Shown: one piece after another, positions 52,594 to 61,281 of the stretch | Layout: the number at the start of each line of letters is the position of its first letter | How positions within the stretch are numbered: the stretch's first letter is position 1 | DNA from: Mucilaginibacter saanensis | Lineage (GTDB): Bacteria > Bacteroidota > Bacteroidia > Sphingobacteriales > Sphingobacteriaceae | Length of the DNA stretch: 64,000 nt | Direction: 5' to 3' | Assembly: GCF_014200575.1 (NCBI RefSeq) | Contig: NZ_JACHBZ010000015.1 | Coordinates: forward strand, 1 to 64,000 | Notes under the pieces: model-generated | Databases searched by the model: none | The model's input: only the letters and a program-made list of their open reading frames with translations | What the model was told of the DNA's origin: nothing | Position numbers and translations under genes: made by a program

Positions 52594-54264
52594 ATGAAAA
52601 CTCCAATAAAATATATATCGATCAGTTATATACTGCTTATGATGATCGGCCTGCTTAACACCTCTTGCAAAAAGTCTTTAGACACCTCTTTGGATGTCAC
52701 TCCGCATGATCGTCTTACGGGTACTGTGGTTTTTGCATCAACATCAACCGCCGATCTTGTTTTAAATGATATTTATAACAGCCTGCCTGATGGTAATAAT
52801 TGGTATGATCCTTTTGATAACTGGTCAGACAATTCCATTTGCGGCTTTTCCTGGCCAAATTCAAGAAACGAGGCTCAACAGGCAATATACACACCAGCAA
52901 CAATTAATTTTGGGCAGGCTTTAAATTTGGATTGGGCAACTAATTACGGTTATATACGTAAATGCAATGTTTTCATAACAAATTTAGCCTCATCTGCTCT
53001 TCCGGATGATTACAAAAAGTCACGGACGGCAGAAGCCCGGTTTTTAAGAGCCTATTTTTATCATTTACTATGGATGGCCTATGGTGGGGTTCCTCTTATA
53101 ACAACACCTTTAGACATAACCACACAAGGTGATAAAGTGTTTGTTGAACAAAGTTCAGCAGGTGATATCTATAAATTTATTGACAATGAACTGAGCGCTG
53201 TCGCCACTGATCTTCCTGTTACACCGGCAGACAACGGCAGGGTTGCTCAGGGTGCAGCTTTGGCTCTTAAAGGTTGGGTAGAGTTATATAACCATGATTA
53301 TTCAACCTCAGCAGCTACAAACAAGCAGTTTATTGATAATTTGGGTAATGGTAAAGTATACGATCTTTTCCCGGACTATAGCAGTTTGTTCTTAGATAAT
53401 ACGGCGAACAAAGAGGCAATATTTTATCGTCAGTACATTCCAAGGGTAAAGGGGAATTTTTATGCCGGCGTTAATGGCCCTACATTCACTAAAGGTGGGG
53501 TGGAAACCAGTTGGGGAGGAGTGAACCCCACACAAGAGCTGGTAGATGATTATGCAATGGATAACGGGCTGCCTATTGGTGCTGCTGCTTCAGGATACGA
53601 TCCCAAGCATCCTTATGCTCACCGGGAAAAAAGATTCTATCAAAGTATCGTTTATGATGGGGCATATTTTTATAACGATACCATTTATACACGACAGGGC
53701 ATAAACAGTCCTAATGAGATCGATCTTTCTGATCATAATGACGCTACACAAACCGGGTATTACATTCGCAAAAATGTGAATGAGAATATTCCTTTGGGTG
53801 CAGACAACTGGAGCGGACTCAGTGGTGGTCAAAATTATTATTACTTCCGCTATGCCGAGGTATTACTTAATTACGCGGAAGCTCAAAATGAAGCAACAGG
53901 CCCTGATGCTACCGTATATGATGCGATTAATAAGATTCGAACCCGCTCGGCCTTGCCCAATTTAACACCGGGGCTTGGCCAGGACCAGATGCGAACCGCC
54001 ATCCGGCGCGAACGCAGGATAGAGCTGGCCTTTGAGGATAAACGATGGTTTGATCTGATACGCTGGAAACTGGCAGAGGTCAATATCAATAAGCCCCTGC
54101 ATGGCATAGCTATTACAGCAAATGCCGGAGGCGGGTTTAACTATACGCCAGTTACAACGCCTGGCGGAAACCGGAAATTTGATGCAAGTAAAAATTATCT
54201 GTTTCCAATCCCGCAAAGCGCCGTGGATCAAAACAAGAAATTGAAACAAAATCCGGGATATTAA
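52594..54264 (+). CDS. SusD/RagB-family nutrient-binding lipoprotein
   Basis: A 556-residue surface lipoprotein; the signal ends LLNTSC. Family blocks: SRTAEARFLRAYFYHLLWMA-like helix, YRFAEVLLNYAEAQNEA-like segment (here YFRYAEVLLNYAEAQ), INKIRTRSALPNLT, IRRERRIELAFEDKRWFDLI and the closing KKLKQNPGY. It works with the preceding SusC to bind and import oligosaccharides, presumably the products or substrates of the GH2 enzyme. Confidence 0.96.
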   Translation: MKTPIKYISISYILLMMIGLLNTSCKKSLDTSLDVTPHDRLTGTVVFASTSTADLVLNDIYNSLPDGNNWYDPFDNWSDNSICGFSWPNSRNEAQQAIYTPATINFGQALNLDWATNYGYIRKCNVFITNLASSALPDDYKKSRTAEARFLRAYFYHLLWMAYGGVPLITTPLDITTQGDKVFVEQSSAGDIYKFIDNELSAVATDLPVTPADNGRVAQGAALALKGWVELYNHDYSTSAATNKQFIDNLGNGKVYDLFPDYSSLFLDNTANKEAIFYRQYIPRVKGNFYAGVNGPTFTKGGVETSWGGVNPTQELVDDYAMDNGLPIGAAASGYDPKHPYAHREKRFYQSIVYDGAYFYNDTIYTRQGINSPNEIDLSDHNDATQTGYYIRKNVNENIPLGADNWSGLSGGQNYYYFRYAEVLLNYAEAQNEATGPDATVYDAINKIRTRSALPNLTPGLGQDQMRTAIRRERRIELAFEDKRWFDLIRWKLAEVNINKPLHGIAITANAGGGFNYTPVTTPGGNRKFDASKNYLFPIPQSAVDQNKKLKQNPGY

Positions 54265-54280
54265 AAGTGATTAATTCAAA

Positions 54281-54325
54281 GTAGCAGAACCTGTATCTTC
54301 GGAGTAGGTTTTGCTGCTTTATTCT
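54281..54325 (+). terminator. Terminator after SusD
   Basis: GTAGCAGAACCT (54281-54292) pairs with AGGTTTTGCTGC (54306-54317) with two wobbles, then TTTATTCTT. Confidence 0.65.
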
Positions 54326-54540
54326 TGTTAAAAATACAGCAAGGCGGTATGTTCGGGTTAAAGGTACGACCCGTTTTTGTAGCTTTGCAATGTGACGAAA
54401 TACAAGAAATGCCGTCGTAGTATGTAATATACAATGGTTCTGTTGTATAGCCTTTCATGGCCAGGTAAAGCCTCTTCTCAGGAGGTGAGGTAAAGGATGG
54501 GTTTGGTAAGGTTTGGCGAAGAGGTAATAGAAAAATAGAA

Positions 54541-55497
54541 CTAAGACATCTCAGTTACACCTAATGTTTTACTGACGGCAGTTCTTGACTGGCGATAATC
54601 TTTTGGTGAATGCCCCATTATTTTCCCAAATAGTCTGGTGAAATAATAGGCATCATTAATACCTATTTTAAAAGCAATTTCTTTAACCCGGAGATCAGTA
54701 AATTGCAGATACTGACAGGCTTTTTGGATTTTCATTTGGTTGAAATACTCAATAGGTGAAAATCCCGTTTTATTTTTAAATCTGGAAGAATAATGACTGG
54801 GGGAATAATTAACATTTGTGGCAAAATCTACAAGTGTTAAACTTTTATCAATATGGTCTTGCATAAAACAGATTGTTTTTTCTAAAAAACCATCTGTTTT
54901 ATGAAGAAGGTTAACCGTAAACTTGTCACTAAACAAAAAAGATGATAAGAACTGCAAGAACAGGAGATTGACGTAAGTAAGGTTTTCGTAGCTGTAACCT
55001 TTCTCGAGGTTGATGTACAATTGATCAAATATGTTTATCCGTTCCTCTAAAAAATCAATACTGTATTTATAGGAATTAGCTCTGCTAATGATCTGCTGTA
55101 CTATTGCGTCTGCCTGCTCTCCTTTAAAATGGCACCAATAGATTGTCCATGGATTTTTTTCATTGGTTTTATAATGGTGGGGTACATTGCTGGGTATGAT
55201 AAAATAATCACCCGGAACAATGGCGTAATTGGCAGTGTCAATAGTTACCGCACCTTTACCTTCCTGGCAATAAATCAAGATATTTTGGTCTGCACCGAGA
55301 GGTCTTTTACGGTAATGATAGAGTGCCTTTGGGTAATAACCCAGATCGGTGATATAGGCTTTATTAATGATTTGGTTAAACAAGCAGAACTTATGGATAA
55401 CAGATTTTGGCAAAACAATAGCTCGTTGGCCATTAAATCCATCTCTTTTATAATTCATTACTTCATATAATTGGTTATCAATAATAGGAAAATCCAT
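54541..55497 (-). CDS. AraC-family transcriptional regulator
   Basis: A 318-residue regulator. The N-terminal half is a cupin-like sensor (about 40-150, YHYRKRPLGADQNILIYCQE, YFIIPSNVPHHYKT). The C-terminal pair of helix-turn-helix motifs spans about 210-305 (DFATNVNYSPSHYSSRFKNK, VKEIAFKIGINDAYYFTRLF and GHSPKDYRQ). It converges with the GH2-SusC-SusD genes, and in related bacteria such cupin-AraC proteins control adjacent sugar loci; that link is inference here. Confidence 0.92.
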   Translation of the reverse strand: MDFPIIDNQLYEVMNYKRDGFNGQRAIVLPKSVIHKFCLFNQIINKAYITDLGYYPKALYHYRKRPLGADQNILIYCQEGKGAVTIDTANYAIVPGDYFIIPSNVPHHYKTNEKNPWTIYWCHFKGEQADAIVQQIISRANSYKYSIDFLEERINIFDQLYINLEKGYSYENLTYVNLLFLQFLSSFLFSDKFTVNLLHKTDGFLEKTICFMQDHIDKSLTLVDFATNVNYSPSHYSSRFKNKTGFSPIEYFNQMKIQKACQYLQFTDLRVKEIAFKIGINDAYYFTRLFGKIMGHSPKDYRQSRTAVSKTLGVTEMS

Positions 55498-55801
55498 TAA
55501 TGAATCCTAATATAAATATGGCTTTTTTGTTAAAAGTAACCATTCGAGATCTAAGCCTATATATTGGCAGATTGTGAGTTTTTTTGAATATGGCCCCGTA
55601 TTTTATAAACCGGTAAATAATCCAGTTAGTTCCATGGTAATTCATTTTAGGATGACCAGACTTTTGGAATATGTTGCACCTTCGAAACAATAAGTGATGA
55701 AAGTTTTCCAATAAACCTTCCAGGAGAAAACAGGGATCTCTATTGTGGCAGACCCGCCACCTGGATATGATCATTTTACCCCTCATTAATTTGCAATTAT
55801 T
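55498..55801. other. Intergenic region between AraC and haloperoxidase genes
   Basis: A 304-base AT-rich gap. A minus-strand ORF across it has no family-like features and looks accidental. No clear terminator is seen after the haloperoxidase gene. Confidence 0.4.
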
Positions 55802-57118
55802 TTACCTGGTTAACCGTATATGCCCCCAGATATAATCTCCAATTTTTTTACCTTGCAATGCGCTTATATCAACTGTGTTTTTATAATGAATCCCGCCATA
55901 CACGCGGCTGATCGTTGTTTCTTCAGAAGCTTTCAGAAAAGAGTCAAAGTGTCGCTGCAAGCCGATGTATTTTAGCTCGCTGGTGTCCTGATAGGAGAAA
56001 TTATCCCCGAATAAATGTGTTAAGATAATAGACGTAGCCCTGCTTATTGTTGGGTGGCCGGCAGTATATTCCGGATACGGGGGCGTTTGTAAAAATGGCA
56101 GCCAGTTGCTATCTATAAGCCAGTTAATTTCATTAACAGGTCTGTTATAATTGTATTTGTATTTTTGATACCAACTACATATAAAAGCATCATAAATGGC
56201 AATTGAAGCCATGGCATATGCTTGAGCCGTTTTTACTGCATCAGCATTGGTTTGCTTACAGGCAATGGTAGTAATTCCCATCCAGTGCCCTCCTGGTGTT
56301 ATTTTCTTTTGTGCATACGTCATGTGCCCGCTGTGGGCTATAACAAATGGATTGTCATCCCAAAATTTTGCTATTTCTTTTTGGCCAGGAGTTAGGTGTT
56401 TATTTATTTGGTATACTTCTTTTATCTGCTTAATGTAAAGGCTTTTATCGCTTTTGCTATATGGAGGCGGAACAGGCGGTGGAAACTGCGCTGAAGAATC
56501 AATCGAAAAAGTTACCAGTTTATCCCAATAAACTTCTACACCATCCATATAATCCGGAGGGCTGGGGTGCCACTGTCCGGGGTCCATACTCCCCAGAAAT
56601 TTTGGAGCAGCCCTTGTTGAGAGATAGTTATCCTGTTTAGAGCGTTTAATTATATATGCTGCTACTTGTTCTCCGAAATTTATAGATCGCTCGTAAACAT
56701 CCCTATCCAGATTATCTTTGTACTGAGCGTAAACTTCGTATTCATACTTCTTTATCGTATCAATTGAAAATATAAGCTTCTTTGCTACTGTAAAATATGC
56801 CTTAGTTGCAGCAAGTGTAAAATCATACCGTTTATTCTTACTTGGCTGAGCGCTATTGCCGAATTTCTTTAATTGTGAAGTAATGGATAGGTATTTTGGA
56901 TCTTTAAACCTTATTGTTTCATAGGTTGCAAGCGATGTGTATCCATAGATACGTGCCGCAACAGGCGGGGTAAACCCATCATAAATAATGACCTTGGTTA
57001 ATACACCTAAATTTTTGTGGATTAAAGCAGCTTCATCAATATTGGCGATTTGTTTTTTGTTGCAGGCAGACATAATGCCCAGGATAAAAATGAAAAGGCC
57101 AACTTTCAAGTAATTCAT
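55802..57118 (-). CDS. Vanadium-dependent haloperoxidase-like lipoprotein (PAP2 fold)
   Basis: A 438-residue protein; the signal ends GIMSAC, so it is probably lipid-anchored. The C-terminal part matches the PAP2/haloperoxidase active site: K-X6-RP at 319-327 (KYKYNYNRP), His in YTAGHPT (355) and S-R-X5-H at 404-411 (SRVYGGIH). These hold phosphate or vanadate. The helical body (about 25-310) is typical of the bacterial haloperoxidase branch rather than of small lipid phosphatases. True vanadate use or halogenation is not proven; phosphatase activity is an alternative. No partner genes are adjacent. Confidence 0.87.
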   Translation of the reverse strand: MNYLKVGLFIFILGIMSACNKKQIANIDEAALIHKNLGVLTKVIIYDGFTPPVAARIYGYTSLATYETIRFKDPKYLSITSQLKKFGNSAQPSKNKRYDFTLAATKAYFTVAKKLIFSIDTIKKYEYEVYAQYKDNLDRDVYERSINFGEQVAAYIIKRSKQDNYLSTRAAPKFLGSMDPGQWHPSPPDYMDGVEVYWDKLVTFSIDSSAQFPPPVPPPYSKSDKSLYIKQIKEVYQINKHLTPGQKEIAKFWDDNPFVIAHSGHMTYAQKKITPGGHWMGITTIACKQTNADAVKTAQAYAMASIAIYDAFICSWYQKYKYNYNRPVNEINWLIDSNWLPFLQTPPYPEYTAGHPTISRATSIILTHLFGDNFSYQDTSELKYIGLQRHFDSFLKASEETTISRVYGGIHYKNTVDISALQGKKIGDYIWGHIRLTR

Positions 57119-57287
57119 CGAATCGGATATTTATAGTTTATGTTGAAGAACTCAAAACTAAGGCTCTGCATAGTTTTTCACATGGACAATTGAGGATAAA
57201 CCATGGACTTATCATTCATTATTAATGAAGAATACTATTAAAACAAAAAATGCCACTTATTTTATAAGTAGCATTTATCTTTTCTTG

Positions 57288-57375
57288 CGGAGAGGGAGGG
57301 ATTCGAACCCTCGATACCCTTTTGAAGTATACACACTTTCCAGGCGTGCTCTTTCGACCACTCAGACACCTCTCC
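57288..57375 (-). tRNA. tRNA-Ser (GGA anticodon)
   Basis: Read on the minus strand. The acceptor arm GGAGAGG pairs with CCTCTCC, discriminator G. The anticodon loop CTGGAAA carries GGA. A long variable arm typical of class II tRNAs is present, and the T arm GAGGG/CCCTC encloses TTCGAAT. CCA is not encoded. Confidence 0.95.
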
Positions 57376-57420
57376 GGTTGTTAAATGGGATTGCAAAGGT
57401 AAAATAATATTGCTTTCATT

Positions 57421-57460
57421 AACAATAAAAAAGCGAAGCCCTTTTTACAGGGCCTCGCTT
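57421..57460 (-). terminator. Orphan minus-strand terminator
   Basis: AAGCGA-A-GCCCT (57431-57442) pairs with AGGGC-C-TCGCTT (57449-57460). Read on the minus strand it is followed by TTTTATTG. No minus-strand gene precedes it on the right, so its transcript is unknown. Confidence 0.6.
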
Positions 57461-57642
57461 CACGAAAACTTTAACTTAATTTATAAAAAAATATGGCATT
57501 TATGGTACTGACAATAAATAATGCCCTTGGTTTAATTTGAGTAAAAAATATACGCCCATAATGCAGATAAATAATTTTAGCTTATGTTTGCTGCGTATTG
57601 CCAGATGGCAGTTTTACACATATAAAAGCTTGTTTAGTTTAA

Positions 57643-58614
57643 ATGCTGAGCATCAACAACATTAAAAAACCTATCGCTGCCGATATTGATGTGTTTGAGG
57701 AGAAGTTTAAGGCTTCTATGCAAAGCTCGGTACCTTTGCTTGACCGTATAACACATTATATTGTTAAACGTAAGGGTAAGCAGATCAGACCAATGTTTGT
57801 TTTTTTTGCCGCCAGCATTTGCGGGGGTATTAATGAATCAACCCACCGTGGTGCGGCTTTGGTTGAGCTGTTACACACGGCCTCGCTTGTGCATGATGAT
57901 GTGGTTGATAACTCTTATCAGCGCCGGGGCTTTTTTTCTATTAATGCTTTATGGAAAAATAAGATAGCCGTCTTGGTGGGCGATTACCTGCTGTCAAAAG
58001 GTTTGCTGCTATCTATTGATAATAATGATTTTCAATTGCTCCGAATTGTGTCAGATGCGGTAAAGCAAATGAGTGAGGGTGAGTTGATGCAGATTGAAAA
58101 AGTACGCCGTATGGATATTGGCGAACCTGTTTATTACGAAGTGATCCGGCAAAAAACAGCATCGCTTATAGCGTCATGCTGCGCTTGTGGTGCAGCATCG
58201 GCCGGGGCGTCTGACGAGGTGGTGGAAAAGATGCGCTTGTTTGGCGAAAAAATTGGTATTGCCTTTCAGATCAAAGATGATATGTTTGATTTTGGTACTG
58301 ATGATGTGGGTAAGCCCCTGGGTATTGATATCAAGGAAAAAAAGGTTACGTTGCCGCTGATCTACTCGTTGGCCAATACTACAGATGCCGAAAAGAAAAG
58401 AATTATAAACCTGGTTAAGAACCATAATGATGATCCTGCTAAAATTGCACAGATCATCAAGTTTGTAAATGAAACCGGCGGTTTACAGTACGCTGAAACC
58501 CAGATGAAAAAATATCAGGACGAGGCTTTCGCCATCTTAAATACCTTCCCTGACAGTGACTCGCACCGGGGATTAGAGCAACTGGTACGCTTCACTACCG
58601 AACGTAATAAATAA
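57643..58614 (+). CDS. Polyprenyl diphosphate synthase (octaprenyl type)
   Basis: A 323-residue cytosolic trans-prenyltransferase. The first Asp-rich motif is LVHDDVVDNSYQRRG, the second is FQIKDDMFDFG; GKQIRP lies in the N-terminal part. It extends allylic diphosphates to the C35-C40 side chain used for menaquinone. The chain length is inferred from the size and the small residues before the first motif, not proven. The gene is monocistronic or linked to the next globin gene 80 bases downstream. Confidence 0.92.
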   Translation: MLSINNIKKPIAADIDVFEEKFKASMQSSVPLLDRITHYIVKRKGKQIRPMFVFFAASICGGINESTHRGAALVELLHTASLVHDDVVDNSYQRRGFFSINALWKNKIAVLVGDYLLSKGLLLSIDNNDFQLLRIVSDAVKQMSEGELMQIEKVRRMDIGEPVYYEVIRQKTASLIASCCACGAASAGASDEVVEKMRLFGEKIGIAFQIKDDMFDFGTDDVGKPLGIDIKEKKVTLPLIYSLANTTDAEKKRIINLVKNHNDDPAKIAQIIKFVNETGGLQYAETQMKKYQDEAFAILNTFPDSDSHRGLEQLVRFTTERNK

Positions 58615-58694
58615 TCTATTTTAAGTCGCATTGCAATAAGCTTTTAACTTTAGCCATAGTCTGTTATCTTTATCATTGTTAAATACATATACGT

Positions 58695-59177
58695 ATGGAT
58701 ATGATGAATAAGCCAGCTGTGCCTACACTTTTTGAGTGGGCCGGTGGGATGGAGGCTTTTGAAAAGCTTTTTGATCAGTTTTATGATAAAGTACTGGCCG
58801 ACGATCTTCTGGAGCCTGTATTCAGGCACATGTCTGATCAGCATCGTTTACATGTGGCTCATTTTGTTGCCGAAGTTTTGGGAGGTCCTAAAACCTACAG
58901 CGAGCAGGAGGGGAGCCATTTTAAAATGATCAGTAAACACCTTCAAAAATGTCTGACCGAAGCACACCGCAAACGATGGCTGGAATTATTGCTGCTAACC
59001 GCCGATGAGCTTTCGTTGCCTGACGACCCGGAGTTTCGCTCGGCTTTTATGGCCTATCTGGAGTGGGGCACCCGTATAGCAATAATAAACTCAAAAACAG
59101 ATGAGGTTACCGAGCCCGAGGATGTTCCTATGCCGCAATGGGGCTGGGGGGTACCCGGTGGCCCTTATATTCCTTAA
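58695..59177 (+). CDS. Group II truncated haemoglobin
   Basis: A 160-residue globin of the 2-over-2 type. The B helix has LFDQFYDKVLADD with Tyr30 at B10. The motif VLGGPKTYSE follows, with the proximal His at about residue 82 in ISKHLQKCL and the group II Trp95 in HRKRWLELL. The C-terminal WGWGVPGGPY tail is a family feature of the Bacteroidota form. Such globins bind oxygen or NO and take part in redox or NO stress. It ends before a terminator. Confidence 0.9.
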   Translation: MDMMNKPAVPTLFEWAGGMEAFEKLFDQFYDKVLADDLLEPVFRHMSDQHRLHVAHFVAEVLGGPKTYSEQEGSHFKMISKHLQKCLTEAHRKRWLELLLLTADELSLPDDPEFRSAFMAYLEWGTRIAIINSKTDEVTEPEDVPMPQWGWGVPGGPYIP

Positions 59178-59210
59178 AGGTTGAGTAATAAAAGTCATAG
59201 CGATTTAAAA

Positions 59211-59250
59211 AAAGCGCGGTACATGGTATGTAACCGTTACTTCGCTTTTA
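59211..59250 (+). terminator. Terminator-like hairpin after globin gene
   Basis: AAAGCG ... CGCTTTTA outer pairing with an inner CGGTACAT/ATGTAACCG stem, followed by TTTTACTT. Confidence 0.5.
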
Positions 59251-59278
59251 CTTACCTTTAAACTTATTAACTTCGTAA

Positions 59279-60070
59279 ATGCAATCCATATATCTCAGCT
59301 TTCCCAAAATTACATTTTTTGATATTCTTGATGTGGTATTGGTGGCTTTTATTATTTACCAGCTTTATAACCTGATCAGGGGCACTATTGCAGCCAATAT
59401 TTTTCTTGGATTCGCGGTAATATTCGCCCTCAATTTTGTGGTAAAGGCTTTGGATATGAAACTGCTCACCGTAATACTGGGTAAGTTTGTTGATGTAGGT
59501 ATTATTGCAGTTATTGTGGTTTTTCAGCAGGAAGTGCGGCGCTTTTTGCTGCTGGTAGGTAAAAATGCATCGCTGCAGCGTAATAAGGCATGGTGGCAGT
59601 ACTTTTTTGGTAAAGCCGATGTGGAGAAGAATAACTATGCCCGCATAAAACCCATTATTGATGCCTGCAAAAGCCTGAAACAAACCCGTACAGGTGCCCT
59701 CATCGTTTTTGCCAAGTATTACGACGAACAGTTTTATCAAAATAGCTGCGAAGTAATGGACGCCAAAATATCTAAACGTTTGCTGGAGAGTATATTTCAA
59801 AAAACAAGCCCGCTGCATGACGGGGCTGTGGTTATCTCTGAAAATAAAATTAAATCGGCCAGCTGTATATTACCGCTTACCGAAAAAACTGATCTACCGG
59901 CACAATTTGGGTTACGCCATCGCGCTGGTATTGGTGTAACCGAAGCCAATGAAGCTACTGCCATTATCATATCCGAAGAAACCGGCGAACTCTCTTATGC
60001 CAAACAAGGTAGGGTTAAAATGAATATCAGCTTTGCTGAGCTCGAAAAAGTGCTCAATAAAGATTTTTAA
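59279..60070 (+). CDS. cdaA: Diadenylate cyclase CdaA
   Basis: A 263-residue inner-membrane enzyme that makes c-di-AMP from two ATP. Three N-terminal helices (about 15-80) precede a coiled segment and the DAC (DisA_N) domain (about 110-250) with TGALIVF, the catalytic LHDGAVVI and FGLRHRAGIG. c-di-AMP controls potassium and osmotic balance in many bacteria. In several relatives a folate gene precedes cdaA; here the neighbour is the globin gene, separated by a terminator. Confidence 0.95.
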   Translation: MQSIYLSFPKITFFDILDVVLVAFIIYQLYNLIRGTIAANIFLGFAVIFALNFVVKALDMKLLTVILGKFVDVGIIAVIVVFQQEVRRFLLLVGKNASLQRNKAWWQYFFGKADVEKNNYARIKPIIDACKSLKQTRTGALIVFAKYYDEQFYQNSCEVMDAKISKRLLESIFQKTSPLHDGAVVISENKIKSASCILPLTEKTDLPAQFGLRHRAGIGVTEANEATAIIISEETGELSYAKQGRVKMNISFAELEKVLNKDF

Positions 60071-60076
60071 CCCCTA

Positions 60077-60442
60077 TCAGGGATTTGTCGCCTTTACAGA
60101 ATCGGGCTTAGCGCCGTTATATCCCTGTATCAGCATAGTATAATGCACGTTAGGGTCCCATGGTTTGGCTACAGGCATATTATCTGTTACTTTCGGTTTG
60201 GCTATCGGCATATTATAGGTCATTTCTGGCGCAAGTAACTTTACTGTTGTTGGTTCAGCAGGTTCAGTTGTTTGGGATGATACCGGAGGGAGTTTGAAGG
60301 GGCCATTAACCGGTTTTATTTTTAAATACTGATTAAAAAAGCTATCAGGAGTTTTTAGCGACGAAGGAAAAGCGGTTACTTGCTGTGCTTTTAACTGGGT
60401 GATACCGCCAATAATTAAAATAAACAAACAGATATTTTTCAT
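60077..60442 (-). CDS. Small exported Pro-rich protein of unknown function
   Basis: A 121-residue protein with signal peptide (about 1-19, ending LKAQ). The mature part is Pro/Thr/Lys-rich with a short internal repeat, YNMPIAKPKVTD and DNMPVAKPWDP. I recognise no family. It converges with cdaA, six bases between the stops. Its codon use looks like that of the neighbours. Confidence 0.6.
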   Translation of the reverse strand: MKNICLFILIIGGITQLKAQQVTAFPSSLKTPDSFFNQYLKIKPVNGPFKLPPVSSQTTEPAEPTTVKLLAPEMTYNMPIAKPKVTDNMPVAKPWDPNVHYTMLIQGYNGAKPDSVKATNP

Positions 60443-60620
60443 AGCGTTTAAAGGTTTACCATAAATATAAACACAAATAATAAACTGAAATGTTAAAAAG
60501 CGTTATTTAACATTTGATATTTTATAAGGTTAAACTTTGAAAGTGAGCAATATTTGTTTTGCTATGGTTTATTAAATATGATTACTCCTGATGATAACGC
60601 GGTAAAATGGTAGATTTTAT

Positions 60621-60628
60621 TATTTTTG
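60621..60628 (+). promoter_or_regulatory. -7 box of frr promoter
   Basis: TATTTTTG matches TAnnTTTG, 16 bases before the frr start, which would make a very short leader. No -33 TTTG at the proper distance. Confidence 0.35.
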
Positions 60629-60644
60629 TGAAAAATTAAAACCA

Positions 60645-61208
60645 ATGAGCGAACTCATTAAAAAACAAGTAACTGAGGCAAAGGCTTTAATGGATAAAGC
60701 CATTGAACATGCTGATAATGAATTGAACAAAATAAGGGCTGGCAAAGCAAGCCCGTCTATGCTGGATGATATTATGGTTGATTATTATGGCAGCCCAACC
60801 CCGTTAAGCCAGGTTGGTAGCGTTAACACACCTGATGCTCGTACTATTATTGTTCAGCCATGGGAAAAATCATTGCTTGCTCCTATTGAAAAAGCAATTA
60901 AAGAGGCTAACCTGGGTGTTAATCCGCAAAATGATGGTATTATTATCCGCATTAACGTACCGCCGTTAACAGAAGAGCGCCGTCGTGAGTTGGTAAAGAA
61001 AGCCAAAGGTGAGGCCGAAACAGGTAAAATAGCTGTTCGTAATATTCGTAAGGATGCCAACGAAAAAATTAAGAAATTAAAAACCGAAGGCGTTTCTGAA
61101 GATGAGATAAAAGTAGGGGAAGCCGAGATTCAGAAGTTAACTGACGCCTATATTATCAAGGTTGATCAGCTTTCTGAAGCTAAAGAAAAAGATATTATGA
61201 CGGTTTAA
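60645..61208 (+). CDS. frr: Ribosome recycling factor
   Basis: A 187-residue cytosolic protein that, with EF-G, splits the post-termination ribosome. Family blocks: LNKIRAGKASPSMLDDI, PTPLSQVGSVNTPDARTI, NDGIIIRINVPPLTEERR and RNIRKDANEKIKK. It is full length. pyrH, its usual left neighbour in Bacteroidota, is not present on the left side here. A strong terminator follows. Confidence 0.98.
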   Translation: MSELIKKQVTEAKALMDKAIEHADNELNKIRAGKASPSMLDDIMVDYYGSPTPLSQVGSVNTPDARTIIVQPWEKSLLAPIEKAIKEANLGVNPQNDGIIIRINVPPLTEERRRELVKKAKGEAETGKIAVRNIRKDANEKIKKLKTEGVSEDEIKVGEAEIQKLTDAYIIKVDQLSEAKEKDIMTV

Positions 61209-61228
61209 TATTAACCTTATGTCAAATT

Positions 61229-61266
61229 AAAAGGGAATGAGCTACTTAGCCATTCCCTTTTTTTAT
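61229..61266 (+). terminator. Rho-independent terminator of frr
   Basis: AAAAGGGAATG (61229-61239) pairs with CATTCCCTTTT (61251-61261), inner pairing GCTA/TAGC, then a T-run. Confidence 0.88.
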
Positions 61267-61281
61267 TTTTGTTGTTGAAAC

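Larger units (their letters stand above)
57119..57642. other. Non-coding region around tRNA-Ser
   Basis: It holds tRNA-Ser (57288-57375) and a hairpin terminator on the minus strand (57421-57460). The 180 bases to the right of that hairpin have no gene and could encode a small RNA or only the 5' region of the polyprenyl synthase gene. Confidence 0.5.

Noticed and set aside
54276..54458. Minus-strand 60-codon ORF between SusD and AraC
   Set aside because: It overlaps the SusD terminator, and its composition is not protein-like.
55478..55786. Minus-strand 102-codon ORF before the AraC gene
   Set aside because: It overlaps the start of the AraC gene in the same direction and has no recognisable domain.
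57225..57407. Plus-strand ORF across the tRNA-Ser gene, with RGRDSNPRYP
   Set aside because: It is the antisense of tRNA-Ser; this peptide is a well-known false ORF.
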